Source of the DNA: Lingula anatina
Taxonomy: Eukaryota; Brachiopoda; Lingulata; Lingulida; Lingulidae
Direction: 5' to 3'
Length of the DNA: 64,000 nt
Assembly: GCF_001039355.2 (NCBI RefSeq)
Contig: NW_019774624.1
Location: 876,312 to 940,311 of the forward strand
This document shows, piece after piece, positions 10,334 through 23,208 of this stretch. A program made the translations under genes and the position numbers. The notes beneath the pieces were generated by a model. The model saw nothing but the letters and a program-made list of their open reading frames with translations, did not search any database and had not been told where the DNA came from. Each line of letters starts with the position of its first letter. Position 1 is the first letter of the stretch.

Positions 10334-13266
10334 TAACGACTGCTGGGACATGGGAACATGTGAGGATTGTTATTAACTATTTAATCAAATGTTATTTAAA
10401 ACGTTATTAAAATATTTATTTGATGGAAAATGGTTTTGTGTTTTTCTTTCGTTTAAAAAGATTTTTGCAACACTGAACACATTTTAAATGACGAAACAAC
10501 CTTTGGTATATTCCTATCGATTTCAATTGAAGACGGCTTGTTGTCACAAAGATGAAATAAACTAAGATGATATTGAAATAAAATAAAGTAATAATGTTCA
10601 CTTGGATCCGATTTGAGCATTAAATATTACATTTTACTTACATTAGCCGAAAACATTCCCTACGAAAACATAAGCAGCAGTTGGGGACTATTAGGATTTT
10701 CGTTGCGATGCAAATGGCTTTCAGTTTCAAGGACCCAAAATGATTAGAAAGCTTTCGCATTTTTCAGTACTTTAAGTTATAAAATTTGTAACAGCAGAAA
10801 ATGGAAATAAAAGGTTAATCTCACCCCACGCATTCACAACTATCGACACTGTTACGAGCTTTGGGGATCTTTGGGCGCAATTAAGTCTGTAATATTGCTT
10901 TAGTTGATCTTTGTTGAACGCAATCGGTCGATTTAATGAACGACAGATCTAGATACACTGGTTCCACTTCACAACGGTATCAGATACATCTCCAAAGCCC
11001 GCATTGAAATTAATATGTTTACGAGCGAGACACTGAATATATCTTTGCAACAGCTGTGTAATGATTCATGCATTATAAACCCATTATAATATTTACAACG
11101 GCAGATTTAACCCACACTAGACATTAAACTATTATTTCAGATAACTTTAAATTAAAAAAAAAAAAGGAAAATATAAGAACGTGTGCTAAGGTACTTCATA
11201 GTATAATTCTTCATCATGAAAAAAAAAGAAATTTCCTCTTTTATGCCTTTATTAGACGTAAAACCAAAGCAGGAACTAGTAATTGCACTTCATATTTAAA
11301 TTGTAATCTAAAAGTTAGAGATCCATTAATCAGCTGTATGCTTTAGCTTTTAAGCATATGTCAAATAAGAGTATATGTGCTTCATTAGGAATGAACACCG
11401 TTACAATAGAGAAGTTCTACCCGAGTTTTAGAGTTAACTGGGAATAAACCTCTGGTATCAGTGTGCCCCTGCCGCTTCCATTAATGGCATACTGATGGTA
11501 GATCTACATTGTAATTTATACTACAGGCCAAATGAGTGATGACATCAATTCTAAACTCTCGATGGAGTAGAATTTTTTTCATGAATTAGCAAGAGACATA
11601 TCTGTGAGTTTCTAGTGAAAAACCAATCTGTGGTAGAGGGTATTGTAAAGTATCCAGTTAACTCTGAAAGTCAGACTGAGAATTTTGGTTACACAATACA
11701 GAAAAAAAATATATGTAATTTAACATATTGCCTGTACTAGTAATGTGTATACCAACAAGTTAATAAAAAACTTTGTACAAGCTTATTTATTAATTATATG
11801 GAATGTGAAACATTCAGCAGTTAAATCAGTTTTGCGGTCATTTTAACTAATGTTGGCACTTGTTATTAAAAGCTGAAACCCTCACCAACACACAACTTTG
11901 TTAAGAATGTCTTTTGAGGAATGAAACTCTCAGATTTTATCAAGAGTGATAACAATTTAACAAAAAGAAAACAATAACAATTATATGCATAGAGAAAAAA
12001 GCAACCTCACTTTCTGAACTTGATCTTGCTAGAGAGAGTAATAAAATACATCTTTAAGGTGGTATGATACTTTTAAAAATAAAATATCAATTCTCACAAC
12101 TATCTATTCATATTATTATGTATATAAAGCACCAGCTAAAATCACAGTATTTACAAATACCTACATTCCAAAGCTTTGCATAAATACTAATAAATTTTGA
12201 TTAAGCAGTTGTTTAATAAAGCTGAAAGCAATCAACATTTTTTCAAAACCATTTTTAACTAAAAATGTTCCACTCTCACAAATAGTTTTTATTCCTGACC
12301 AACCCTTGACAATAAAATGTCTGGGGAGTCAATATAAGTCCTATATATAATCTACCCAGTGATAATTCATTCTGATAAAAATTATTGTTCTGATCCACCC
12401 TAACAAATTCCTTCACCAATGTCTAATTGCACAATTGGTAATATGGAAGCAGACAACTGTCTCCAATGCCTAAACCTACACCAAATGCCAATAATTACAG
12501 CATAGTGATCATAATATATAATCAACTCACCTGGTTAATATAAAAAAATAAATATCACATTTGATTCAGATCCCTTAGATACAAAACCCCCACAGCCATA
12601 TTTTAAAATAGTTTTTAAAAGTAACACCTTCTATATATATATTTCTACATTTATGACTTTCTCAAAACATTAAAATGTTTTTGAGATTCTATCAACTATT
12701 TAACAACCTCCACAAAAAGAGTATTTAAAAATAGTGAAGAGAATAACATCTGAAACATGTTTTTCAAACTTTTACTGAAAATCGTCATGTTTTTGAGATT
12801 TTGGCAACTTTTGAAGAGAACTTTCACGGAGAGATAAAATCAGTTTAGAGTCAGCTGAGGTTTATTAAATACCATCACAAGACAGCAATTTCAGAGGTAA
12901 AAAGCCCTCATGCTGGCAAAAAGAAAAAAGACTTTTAGGCTTATGAACTTGCTTGAACCATGCATGTCTCACTATAAAGTCTTGCTTATTTTTACATTTG
13001 AAATGACTGTTATCTCAGCTTTAATATTTCTTATTGAAATGTTTTAAAATTATTCAACTTTACTACTTTCTTATTAAGTACAGCCAACATAACTGACATA
13101 TCATAAAAAAAGATTCTGAAACAGATTTACCCCAAATTTTCATAGCCAACTCTGTCAGGAATGCTGTTAAAAATGCAACTTCTTTTCTACCTCTCTGGTC
13201 AAAAGTGTTCTTTTGCCACATTGAATACAACTGTCATACATCATAAAATAAATATTATCCTCTATA
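10334..13266. other. Gene-free stretch after nodal, including probable RAB15-like 3' UTR
   Basis: AT-rich sequence without a supportable exon. On the minus strand an AATAAA (TTTATT at 12861-12866 on the plus strand) lies about 400 bp beyond the RAB15-like stop and could end that transcript. No repeat array was seen. Confidence 0.5.
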
Positions 13267-16200
13267 TCACAATATAACACAGCACCAATTATTCTTCCCT
13301 TCAGATTCATTCTGTATCAGCTGACTAGTGTCGTTTGTAATTGTGTACATGTCCAGATCTACACAAACAGTCTCACGAGCCTTTTGACACTTGGTAATTT
13401 GTTGTGCAAGACTTGCAAAGGCCTACAGTAAAATAAAATTTAATATGAAAGAAATTAACAAAGAATACATTTCAATTTAGGAGTTGGAACAAGCAGTAAC
13501 ATTAAACGTTATAATTAAAATATATATAATATATTTATTCCAATAAACCACTCATTTCTCAAAGCCTATCAAAGTCACACTCATTCATGGCAAAACTATA
13601 TTAAAAAAATACAAAATATATCAATCAGGAAAACTTCTTGGTTAAGATCTTAAAATCATATCCTAAAAATGCCATGATGATTCTAAGCAAATTTTAAAAC
13701 ATTATATATGATTCAATCATTACAAAAATTATACATGTTAGAGCATACAAAATTACGGCATACCACACAATACTCTTACTCTTACCAGATCAATATTCTC
13801 CCTTGATTTGGCACTTGTTTCACAGAATTCTATATTCAGGTCCCTGGCAAGCTGTGAAAAGATCAATGATATCACTTACTGAGCATCTCTAAAAAACATC
13901 TGTAACTATTAACTAGCAATCAACAAAAGCCACCAAATATATTTGCTATGCTGGGGGACAGTACCTTCCTGACTAAATTGTTTATTTATTGAAATGATCA
14001 AGATTCTTTCCTTCTTCTTCACAACTTTTTAAATATGATTACTAACCCTAATTCCCTGCTCTCTGGTCACTTTTCTTCTCTTTGCTTTATCACTTTTATT
14101 GCCGAGTAGCATTACACTAACATTGCTGTCAGCAAACTGGAAAGAGATACGAGATCAAATGATTTTCACTCAGAGGTTTAAATATCAGTGGCTCTGAAAA
14201 ATAAATAATTAAGACTGTGAAGATATCTATATGATCTCCTTTACATATATTCTCAAAAAGGTTGGCTATGATAAGGATTTGCTATTCTGAAATATGCGTA
14301 CAGGTACAGAGAGAACCAAAGATAGCCAACAAAGTACAGTACACAATTTGCCAGTGGGTAATTATTTTGTAAAAACTGCATTGTTCTTCACTAAAATACT
14401 CAATATGCATAAAAAAGTTTTAATAGGAGGGTGAGTTTCACATTATGTTGCGCTATTAAGTTTAATTCTTAGTTGTTATCTTAAAGAATTACTCATGTGT
14501 GAAATCTGTGCAGATCGCAAAAAATGCAAATAAAAGAGAGCCTCCTTCAATACGTTTCTTTGGCATGTACACTCCCCGATTACACAACTAAAGCATGCTT
14601 TGCCTAAATATCCTTTTTTCAGAATATTGAACCATTGTCCTAGTGAACCCTTCGGAATAGCAAACCCTTCATCATAGCAGCAGATCTTAGAGCAATTTTC
14701 TGCATTTTTCAGAATAGCATATATCACAAACAGCTAACATCCTCTAAAGTCATATTTCCAGGAACGTGTTGGGTTGGGTTGACTTATCATTTTACCATTC
14801 TACTTGATTTCCACTCACCTCCCGTGTGAAGTTTAACCATTTGGTAATGTTATAAAATGAAGTAGGATTGGTAATGTCATACACCAAGAAAACGCCCTGG
14901 AAAAGTTAATATACTTATTCAGTGCTCATTTACACATACATTTCAACCCAATACCAGATATGTGTTAAATGTACTTAAAAATTTAACTCAGTCACTTAAA
15001 TTATTCAATTTCAAAGTAAGATGATGCACTTTTAATAAGAATTTAACAGATGCAATTTTCTTATAAATGTAACAGATGTTTAAAAAACAGTCTTTTAAGT
15101 GGTGCTTATACCTGTGCTCGCCTATAATACTGTTTTGTAATAGTCTCATAGCGTTCTTGTCCAGCTGTATCCCTGAAAAAATAAGACAAATAATTATTAT
15201 AATGCCTGTGTATTTTTATGGAAAACTTGGAATATGAATGCACAGGCTTATAGTATGACACTGGTGCTGTAAATAACATCATTTTTATGGTGGTACTTAA
15301 TAAATGAAAGGGTCCAAGCATCATAAACTTTAACAAAATAGAAGAAAAGAGAAGCTAGAGCTAATTGTCTCTAAGATAACTTTGTCCACTGTACTCATTG
15401 ATAAATCTGTGCACCCTTAATGGGGAAGAAAGCAGACATTCAATGCAAAATGTTGCGACATACTGACATTTCTTTGCCTCATACGAGTGCTGAAAATCAT
15501 GTAATCTAAGTAGACCAACATAAAATGGACCTTTAACTCACCAAACTTGAATTCTGACTTTGAGGTCATCAGACAGAATGGTCCGGAGCTTGAAATCAAT
15601 CCCTGAGAGAATAAAAGAATCAAGTTTAGTGCATGAACTTGCTGAAATGTAAACGTACATTGAAAAGCTGAAGGATCACATACCTGTGGTTCATCAAAGT
15701 GGCAAAAAGCTAGCTTTAAGATCAAGATTCATTTGTAACAAGACTGAAGAAAAAGCGACTAGGAGATGTACGGATCAGCTATAAGGAGTCCCACATGCAG
15801 AGTTAGTAATCTACTAGTACTGTATGTGGTTTTGCAGTATTATTATTGTTACTCAGATTGGTATAGCATCCTCTTCGAAAAAAGTCACCACTGTACATCA
15901 GTTTTTGCAAAAAGTTAAATTAAGTTGCATATGCAGACACACACATAACCCAAGTTAAACTAAAAGTAATTGCAAAATTTGATCCATGTCTATTGTACTT
16001 TTTGGCTATAAATAAACAGTGCCATATAAGGTTGACTTCTCACTTGGTAAACACTAGATTTTGACAGTCAACAATGTACATATTGACAGACCAGTCAAAG
16101 CAAATTGTAAAAACAACTTTTAGCTTGACTCCAACATTCAAATAAAGACAAGAAACAGCCTCTTCAATGTGACCTCCGACTTAAATCAACAACAATTAAG

Positions 16201-19124
16201 GCAAATATTTCTGTAGTTTTGGTATCCAGGGGCGGATTTAGGCCGTCTTCTGGGTCTTCCGGAAGACGGTCAGATTTTCAAGTTTACATTGACGGGTATC
16301 TATTTTTTTCTGTCGGAAGACGGTCAAAAATGGAGGATGGATCAACAAAGATAAATTGGAAGACTGTCAGAAAATAACTCTGGATCCGCCCCTGGTATCA
16401 ATAATTAAAGGTCAATAACATAACTTGCCAATACTTGCCCAGTATTTGTATTTGCAGTATAAAATAAAAGCCATACACACAATTTTCAACCTTCAGATCC
16501 TATTCTCTATTTGTGACATTTCAAGCAGTAAATCATTGTTTTCTAGTGTCACACTTATTATTGTTCACCAGCTGTGGAGATAACTTGGTGCAACAGGTAC
16601 CTGTTGCTATATTAATTTAGTGTGTGCCAGCCGTGTATTCAAATAAAACAGGCTTTTTTTAAATATGCATCTTACCACATAAACTATGTGGCATGATACC
16701 ATCTTGTCATGTTTTAAAATGCAATTATACATCAGTAATTTAAACAACAGATGGTGCCCATTTTATGACACAAACTCTGTTTACAGTTCATGGAGGTGAC
16801 TTTCTAACCTACGACACAGCAAATCAATTACATTGCATGCAGGAATGTTACAAATGCAATAGATTTCTTCTGGACTAGGATGTCACCTGTGCCAAACTAG
16901 AATTAAAAGTGGAAATTCCTCTATCTTGAAATTAGACACTTGGCACCAACAGATAGATCATCCCATTTAAGTGTCAGGCTACTCTTTTTTTTTCTTTTTA
17001 AATGCCAAAACCACAAAAACTGGCCTTTTAAAGGCCCACAACTATGAAAACCACAGTCAATACAATTTTTCAGATGACCTGTGTTTATTGTTTAGATATA
17101 AGAAATTTTATTTCACTTTTTTCCTTTCGGTTGTAACTGATTTTTGTAATTATTTTTATTTATTTATTAATTTTCTTAGAGGGGGGGGATCAAACTTATC
17201 TAAAGAGAAAAATAAAGTTATAATGGGAACATCTGTAGTGGTCTGATTTTCATTGTGTCACTGTTTTGGTGACCCCAATTTACATGTCACCATCCTTAGG
17301 GCAAAGTAAGCCTGCTGAACCTGTCTACAGAGTGCTTCTTGATTATAATTTAGGCAACATGGAACATGGAACTATCTGTGGACTACTTCCCTGGCACTGT
17401 CATGGGGTCAAACATGGCTTTACACTGAATGCAGAGTACTTATAATTCCGAACAAATGAACAATTCTTTCAATCATTGTCATTGGCATGATTATAGAAAT
17501 ACATGCATAATTTAACATGCTGATTACCCTTGCTATTAAGGATCATAAAATATAACACAGTGCACAGATGACTTAAAGGATTCATATGCAAAGTACAGTT
17601 GTATATCCTAATATATGATTTTTTTCTTAGTTTCATCAAATCATTTAATATACCTTAAGGCAACCACAATAGAAAACCATACCTTAAAATGCTATTACCC
17701 AGACTTCCTTCATATAATTTATCAATAATGAAAATGATGTGTATAGTCAACACGTCAATTCAAGACAGGTTGTGATGATTAGACTGTTATTAGTTCGTTA
17801 TGGTGTCATGAATTGCTTTTCACCTCTGAGAATATATAGACAGGTACCTTTTACCTGCTTCACTGATACCTAACCCCCCTTCTCATTTTAAGTTGGTAAA
17901 AGTTGTTGTTGTTGTCATTTTACAAATAATTGCTATATGCTGTAACTTTACTTGGAAATCTGAATCAACTTAGTCATATCCAGTAAGCAATGCATCAAAT
18001 GGAATGGAACTATAGACATAACAGTCTAGAATGGATAGTTTTTTATCAAAACCACAGGCACAATATCATTAAGATGAACTACCCAGACTAAGTGCCATAT
18101 TAATGGGGGATTATTTTTCCTCGTGAATGATATCTAACCACTCAAATATAAAATGCACAGCTCTTTTTAAGTCAGTATGTGTTTGTGTTCAAGACTCGGG
18201 CCATATTTATGTACAGACGGCAGGTAATCAGAATAGAGAAAGAAAACCATAAGGTAGACAAGGTTTACTTAAAAAGCATACATCGAAGCTGGGTTTTGTG
18301 ATGTATGAAAAGAAAAACAACCACATAAAACCAGCTCTCCAGATTTAAGGAAAGTCTATTAAATATTTACATGACCTGTTTATCTGATTATAATGGCATT
18401 TGCTTTTTAAAGAGGCTCCCATAGAGAGTTTTTTCAGTGATGTACACATAAAGCACAATCTGTTTTTCCAAGTTTCTTGCAATGTTTCTCCCCCTCCACT
18501 TCCAAGTCCCCAAACATCTAAATTTGCATTTACCAGTACACTCATGAAGTTAGATAACAATATACCATAGAAGCAACTGCGATTCTGCAAAATATTAAAC
18601 CAATCAAATATGCAAAAGTACCCAAATTAACAGGTTGCCCATTGTCATCGATTGTGCTTTTTAATTGTCAGTTCAACAGAAAATAGGGGAATATAAATTT
18701 AACTGTAATATGAACAGTCACATGTTATATGTATCCGGCACCAAAAATGAATGGAACTTACCTGTATATGAACATGGAAATGATTTACCGGTAACGGTAC
18801 AGTACATGTACATCAAAATTTATGTGTTTCTTTAAGTTCTTATTTGACCCACATACTGTACAGGTACATGTATATGTGTAAGTCCAATGTGCTTTGTCAA
18901 AACGAATAACACTGTAGCTGCGCCATTTCTGTGAAACCGAAACCAGAAAGTCAGCTAAGCAAAAGTGGAGTGCAAGTGTGTTTTACTTAAATATACTCAC
19001 CGATTGTAGAGAGATGGTCATTATGAAATTCATCCTCAGCGAACCTACATATCAAGCACGTTTTCCCAACACCTGAATCTCCGACAAGAAGTACTTTGTA
19101 CAGTACATCGTACTGTTTCGCCAT
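13267..19124 (-). CDS. RAB15: RAB15-like small GTPase
   Basis: Seven exons on the minus strand: 19001-19124, 15542-15602, 15112-15172, 14819-14896, 14047-14136, 13786-13851 and 13267-13422. They join in frame to 211 residues (vertebrate RAB15 has about 212). All nucleotide-binding motifs are present: GDSGVGKT (P-loop, about 15-22), the switch I threonine in LSTIGIDF, WDTAGQE, NKSD and ETSAK. The start [10 protein letters not shown] and the switch II segment [14 protein letters not shown] are distinctive for RAB15 rather than RAB8, RAB10 or RAB13. The family cycles between GDP and GTP on endosomal and recycling membranes. The C-terminus ends WCCVIL, a leucine-ended prenylation box. RAB8-type proteins are the main alternative. 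One 168-bp transposon sits in the first intron. Confidence 0.9.
16227..16394. mobile_element. CAGGGGCGGAT-family MITE in RAB15-like intron
   Basis: A 168-bp element running from CAGGGGCGGATTTAGG to TCTGGATCCGCCCCTG, with terminal inverted repeats and a direct repeat GTATC on both sides (16222-16226 and 16395-16399), consistent with a 5-bp target-site duplication. The interior has GTCTTCCGGAAGAC-type palindromes. A second copy in reverse orientation lies at 63270-63434. Confidence 0.85.
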
Positions 19125-21042
19125 TGTTCACTGTTTCTTTCATCTCATTGTTATAGGTTAAGTTACAAAGGTGTTAATCCTACACCTTGACGAGAAGCTA
19201 GGTAAGTGTGTTTAGGTTACCGGAAGCACTAGCGCATACCACGCAGAGCACATGTATAAAGATTCTGATTGGCTTAAAGTTTTAACAGCAGACGAATTAT
19301 GACAGCTAGATAGCAGGCTGTCAAATGTATTATCTACGGGAGTAGGCCTAGATGTCAGACTATTGGATAATACAAATTAACATAATTGATTCTCCCTTTT
19401 TGAATAAGAAAATACCTTATTATTAGCCCTTTCTTGTTCTTGACAAGCATTAAAATGTCAGTGTAATGAACATGAAAAGCACATGTTATAGTCGAGATTT
19501 GCGAAGCGTGGAAAACCTCAGTCAAAAAGTGAAAGAATGTTAAGCGATGGATAAGGAGAACAAGAAATCATTGCAATGACTTTTTTGACACAACGGACAC
19601 AATTATAATTTATGGACCCAAAATATTGTTGATCTCATTTCCGGATTTACATTGTTTAGCTCAAGCTCAAAGCATTTGAACATTTCAATGATGTAGGCCT
19701 AATGTTTTTTTTTTTTTTTTTTTTTTTACACATGCAGTTTGCCTTTTACGCTAAGCCTTGGCCTCACATTTATGTGCTGTTCATGAGTATCGTAAACATA
19801 TTATGAGTATCGTAACAACGTCAGCTTTAGAAATTTACCAAAGTAAATAAAATGTTTAGATTACCAGCTGCAAATTCGGGTCACCTACATTATCGTAGTA
19901 GGTTTCCTGTCCCTGACCTGTAAGTAGGCCTACTTTGCATAGGCAAATTGGGTTCCAAGCCTGCCCTAGAAATGTCTGCATGAAAACAGCAAACAAGGTG
20001 AGCATTATATGTGTAGGGCCTAATATCTGATGAAAGAGTGGTTTTAACTTCATTCTTATTTGCCTGTGTCCGTATGAAGCATGTCAGTTTAACAGGTAAG
20101 CCAACCCCCATCCTTGCTCGTCTAGTAGGCTATATGCGCGTTTCAGACATGGACCATTTATCCGTCGTTTTACCAGCCCTTATTACTTCAGCGTGATGGC
20201 AAATACTCGTAGACCCACACTAGATATTCATGTAATCAGCACGTTATCCCGGTTTCCATTAACCGTTACAGAAACGGGAAGCGTATGATGGAAATTAGAT
20301 GAAAGTCACTGTCAGCCATCCTTAGTATGGAATGTCAGTTAACGGCAATAGGGCCTACACTCCTGGCTGGAAACGGCAGGGACATGCTGATAGTAAAGAG
20401 GTGCAGTGACCTTTTATACTCAGGATGCTGTGTGTACTTAATTTCGAAACTGGTGCCAAAGCCAAGACGTTCAGAGTGTGGTGTCTTGATCCTGCACCTC
20501 CATGGCAATTTCCTCCTCCCGCCTTAATAGACGTGGACAATTATGAATACTTGGTCCATGTAGGCTATAGAGTACAATTTAGTTACATTATGCAACATTC
20601 GCCCGTATTGCCTACTACAGGTGATACGATGCACTGGACGCATTCCTTAGTATTCTAAATGTACATTTATTTAGTCAGTTGCAACAAATTATTTTGAGTA
20701 AGTTAGACTAGGCCTATTATGCGTAAATAGGGCCTACACTACAGTCAATGCCCTGGAAGTCAACAAAAGTACGAAACAATTATAATGGCATCATGCAAAT
20801 CACTTTGACGATGCTCTGAGTCAATAGATTTGGGATCTGTAGCGGAAATCTAATTGTGTTTCTTGAATAACTATGGGTTGGTATGGAGTATTGGGTACAT
20901 GTAGCGGTCGACACACATCTGCACAGATTCCAGCTACGCACGTACTACTACCAGAGCTGTGTATTCATTTCAGGTCAAGTTGGTATCAATTCTACACCAC
21001 GCTGTTACACCTGGGACACCAGTACAGTGATAAAAGTTGGAT
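19125..21042. other. Gene-free stretch between RAB15-like gene and sulfotransferase A
   Basis: No supportable exon. There is a T run at about 19707-19728, and four of the window's TAGGCCTA palindromes cluster here (19343, 19694, 19925, 20709). The reading frames at 20327-20658 overlap one another on both strands and show no domain. Confidence 0.55.
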
Positions 21043-23208
21043 ATGGCTGGTGAAATGATAAACGGCATGTTGCTGTGCAGGTGTCGCGGCCACCTGTGGC
21101 CCACCATGGAACTATGGCCCAAGGGGTACGACTGGAACAAGTGGTTTGAGGAGTTGGACAATAACTTTGCTGCCAGACCTGACGACCTTTATATTGCGTC
21201 TTTCCCCAAATCTGGTAAGTCAGTTATTTAGGTTTTTTAAGGCGGAAGTGACGTGGTAAGATGGGTTTTGAAATCAATAATTTTGTACCAAAATTTAACC
21301 TCCACTCTGGTGTGTACTAAATATATATAGCTTTTACAATATAAATTATTTGTTTATATATCCCCCTCTCTTTCTCTCCTCTTCTTCGTTATACAGGTCA
21401 TCACTGGTCTTTCGAGTTCATCAACATGATATACAATGGCAATGCAGACAGCGTGAACAAATCAAAACTAGAAAACTTCTTTGAAATGCACGAGATAAGA
21501 GAAATCGAAGAAATGCCCTCTCCTAGAATACTTATGACCCATTTACCCTATGATACCATGCCACAGGATGTAATCAACAAGAAATGCAAGATTATCTGCA
21601 TCATGCGGAATCCAAAGGACGTGTGTGCGTCTCACTTCAACCACGTTCGCGGGATAGCCGAGTATAAATATGATGGGGACTGGAACCATTTCTTCGAGCT
21701 TTTTCTGAAAGGAGAAGGTAACTGAATAGTAATACAACTAGAGATCAGTGGTAATCATAAATATGATTATAAGACTTTCACATGATATCTTGTAATTTTC
21801 CCCCTTTATCCTTAACAACGACTGCATGATATGTTCACTCTTGGAATAAGGTCTTTCCATGAGTGAAAGCTTGCAGAGCTAAGCTTTTCTTATCAGTTTA
21901 ACGAAAAAAGTATCCATGTGAATTGCAGCAGTAATGCGATTTGTTCATGGAATCTTCGCTATTTTGATTCAATTCGTGTTGCCAATGCGTCGCTGGGCTT
22001 GGTCTTTTTGAAAACGGTATAAAATGTTGCTTAACATTTATGCAGTTCAGTGCCATGATCTGAACAATTTGCGTTGTTGTCTTTATATTCCTTCACCTGG
22101 GTTTCTCTTATCTAAGGCTCCATTCCCATAAAGACACCATCGGTCTACGTGGATCGACCCAACTCGCGCTAAGTGCAATCAGCTTATTTGAATGACATGC
22201 CTCCTTTCGTTTCCAAAGTACTCGTATAATCACCAGTTTTATTGTATTCTTCTTAACAGGAGGAGGCGTGTTAATCTGTTAGCCGATTGCACTCAGCGAT
22301 TATCCCCGTCGAGTTGGGTCGATCCACGTAGACCCATGGCGTTTGTGGGAATGCATCCATAGTTATAAAGGTGACTCCACTCTAATCCAGCTTGCGTTCT
22401 ACATCATCTTTACAGGTATGCTTGGAGTCACCAGGAAAGCGTTAAACTCAGGGTGAATGTTATGCAAAATATTATTTTTCTATCTTTTAGTTGAAAACGG
22501 CCCTTGGCTCAGTCATGTAAAAGATTGGTGGACACACTGCAAAGATAACCCAAACGTTCTTTTCCTGAAATACGAGGACATGAAGCATGTATGTATCAAT
22601 AATTATACAAAATTTGTTGCAACAATTAGATGTAAGTTCCAAAATCACAATAGGAAAGTCAAAATTCAGTCTGCTTATCATGATGTAGATCTATGATGAT
22701 ATATTTCAGGATCTATTTGCTAATATCAAACGGGTGGGAGAATTCCTAGGAAAAACGTACGACGACGATCTTTATCGTAAAATGGCGGAGAACTCTAACT
22801 TTGATGTAATGAAGAAAAACGCAAAAGCTAAGGAGCTTCCAGGGATATTCAAAACAACAGATGGCACTTTCTTTCGCAAGGGTTTGTAATGGCGTTCTTA
22901 AATTTTACGCTGTCCGTTTTAGACGGATGGAAGATGGGTTAGCGTATTTAAATTTACTATAAAAGGTGTTAAAATCTCTGTTCCATCTTTGCCCGCCAAA
23001 CTAAACCATTTTATTATTTCTTTCCTTGGCGAATGTTGAGGCTAAGATTGTTTTTCATCTGACACATCATATGGTTATATATTTGCATTTATTTGCAGGG
23101 AAAATTGGCGACTGGAAGAACTACTTTACTGTTGCACAAAATGAAAGATTCGACGCTGTTATAGAAAAAGAACTGAAAGATACTGGACTGAAATTCCAAT
23201 ATGAGTGA
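21043..23208 (+). CDS. Cytosolic sulfotransferase A (SULT family)
   Basis: Five exons, 21043-21214, 21397-21717, 22491-22588, 22710-22881 and 23099-23208, encode 290 residues, the usual size of soluble SULTs. These enzymes move sulfate from PAPS to hydroxyl or amine groups of small molecules in the cytosol. The 5'-phosphosulfate loop reads SFPKSGHHW (K56; the second position after PKSG is H where T is usual). The likely catalytic histidine is in MTHLPYD (H106). The 3'-phosphate signature [13 protein letters not shown] and the C-terminal [20 protein letters not shown], the most conserved SULT motif, are intact. Tryptophan-rich KDWW and KYEDMK are also typical. No membrane segment is present. 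The substrate cannot be inferred. A near copy follows 3.2 kb downstream on the same strand. Confidence 0.9.
22116..22358. mobile_element. MITE with long inverted ends in sulfotransferase A intron 2
   Basis: About 243 bp with imperfect inverted repeats of about 45-70 bp. Both arms contain GTGGATCGACCCAACTCG and end near GG(C/A)T(C/G)CATTCCCA. The element sits between exons 2 and 3 and has no coding potential. Its GATCGACC core resembles the ends of the elements at 52105 and 56665. Confidence 0.8.

Noticed and set aside
20327-20658. Overlapping frames on both strands as exons
   Set aside because: Several short frames overlap without any conserved motif; they look like chance in a slightly GC-richer patch.
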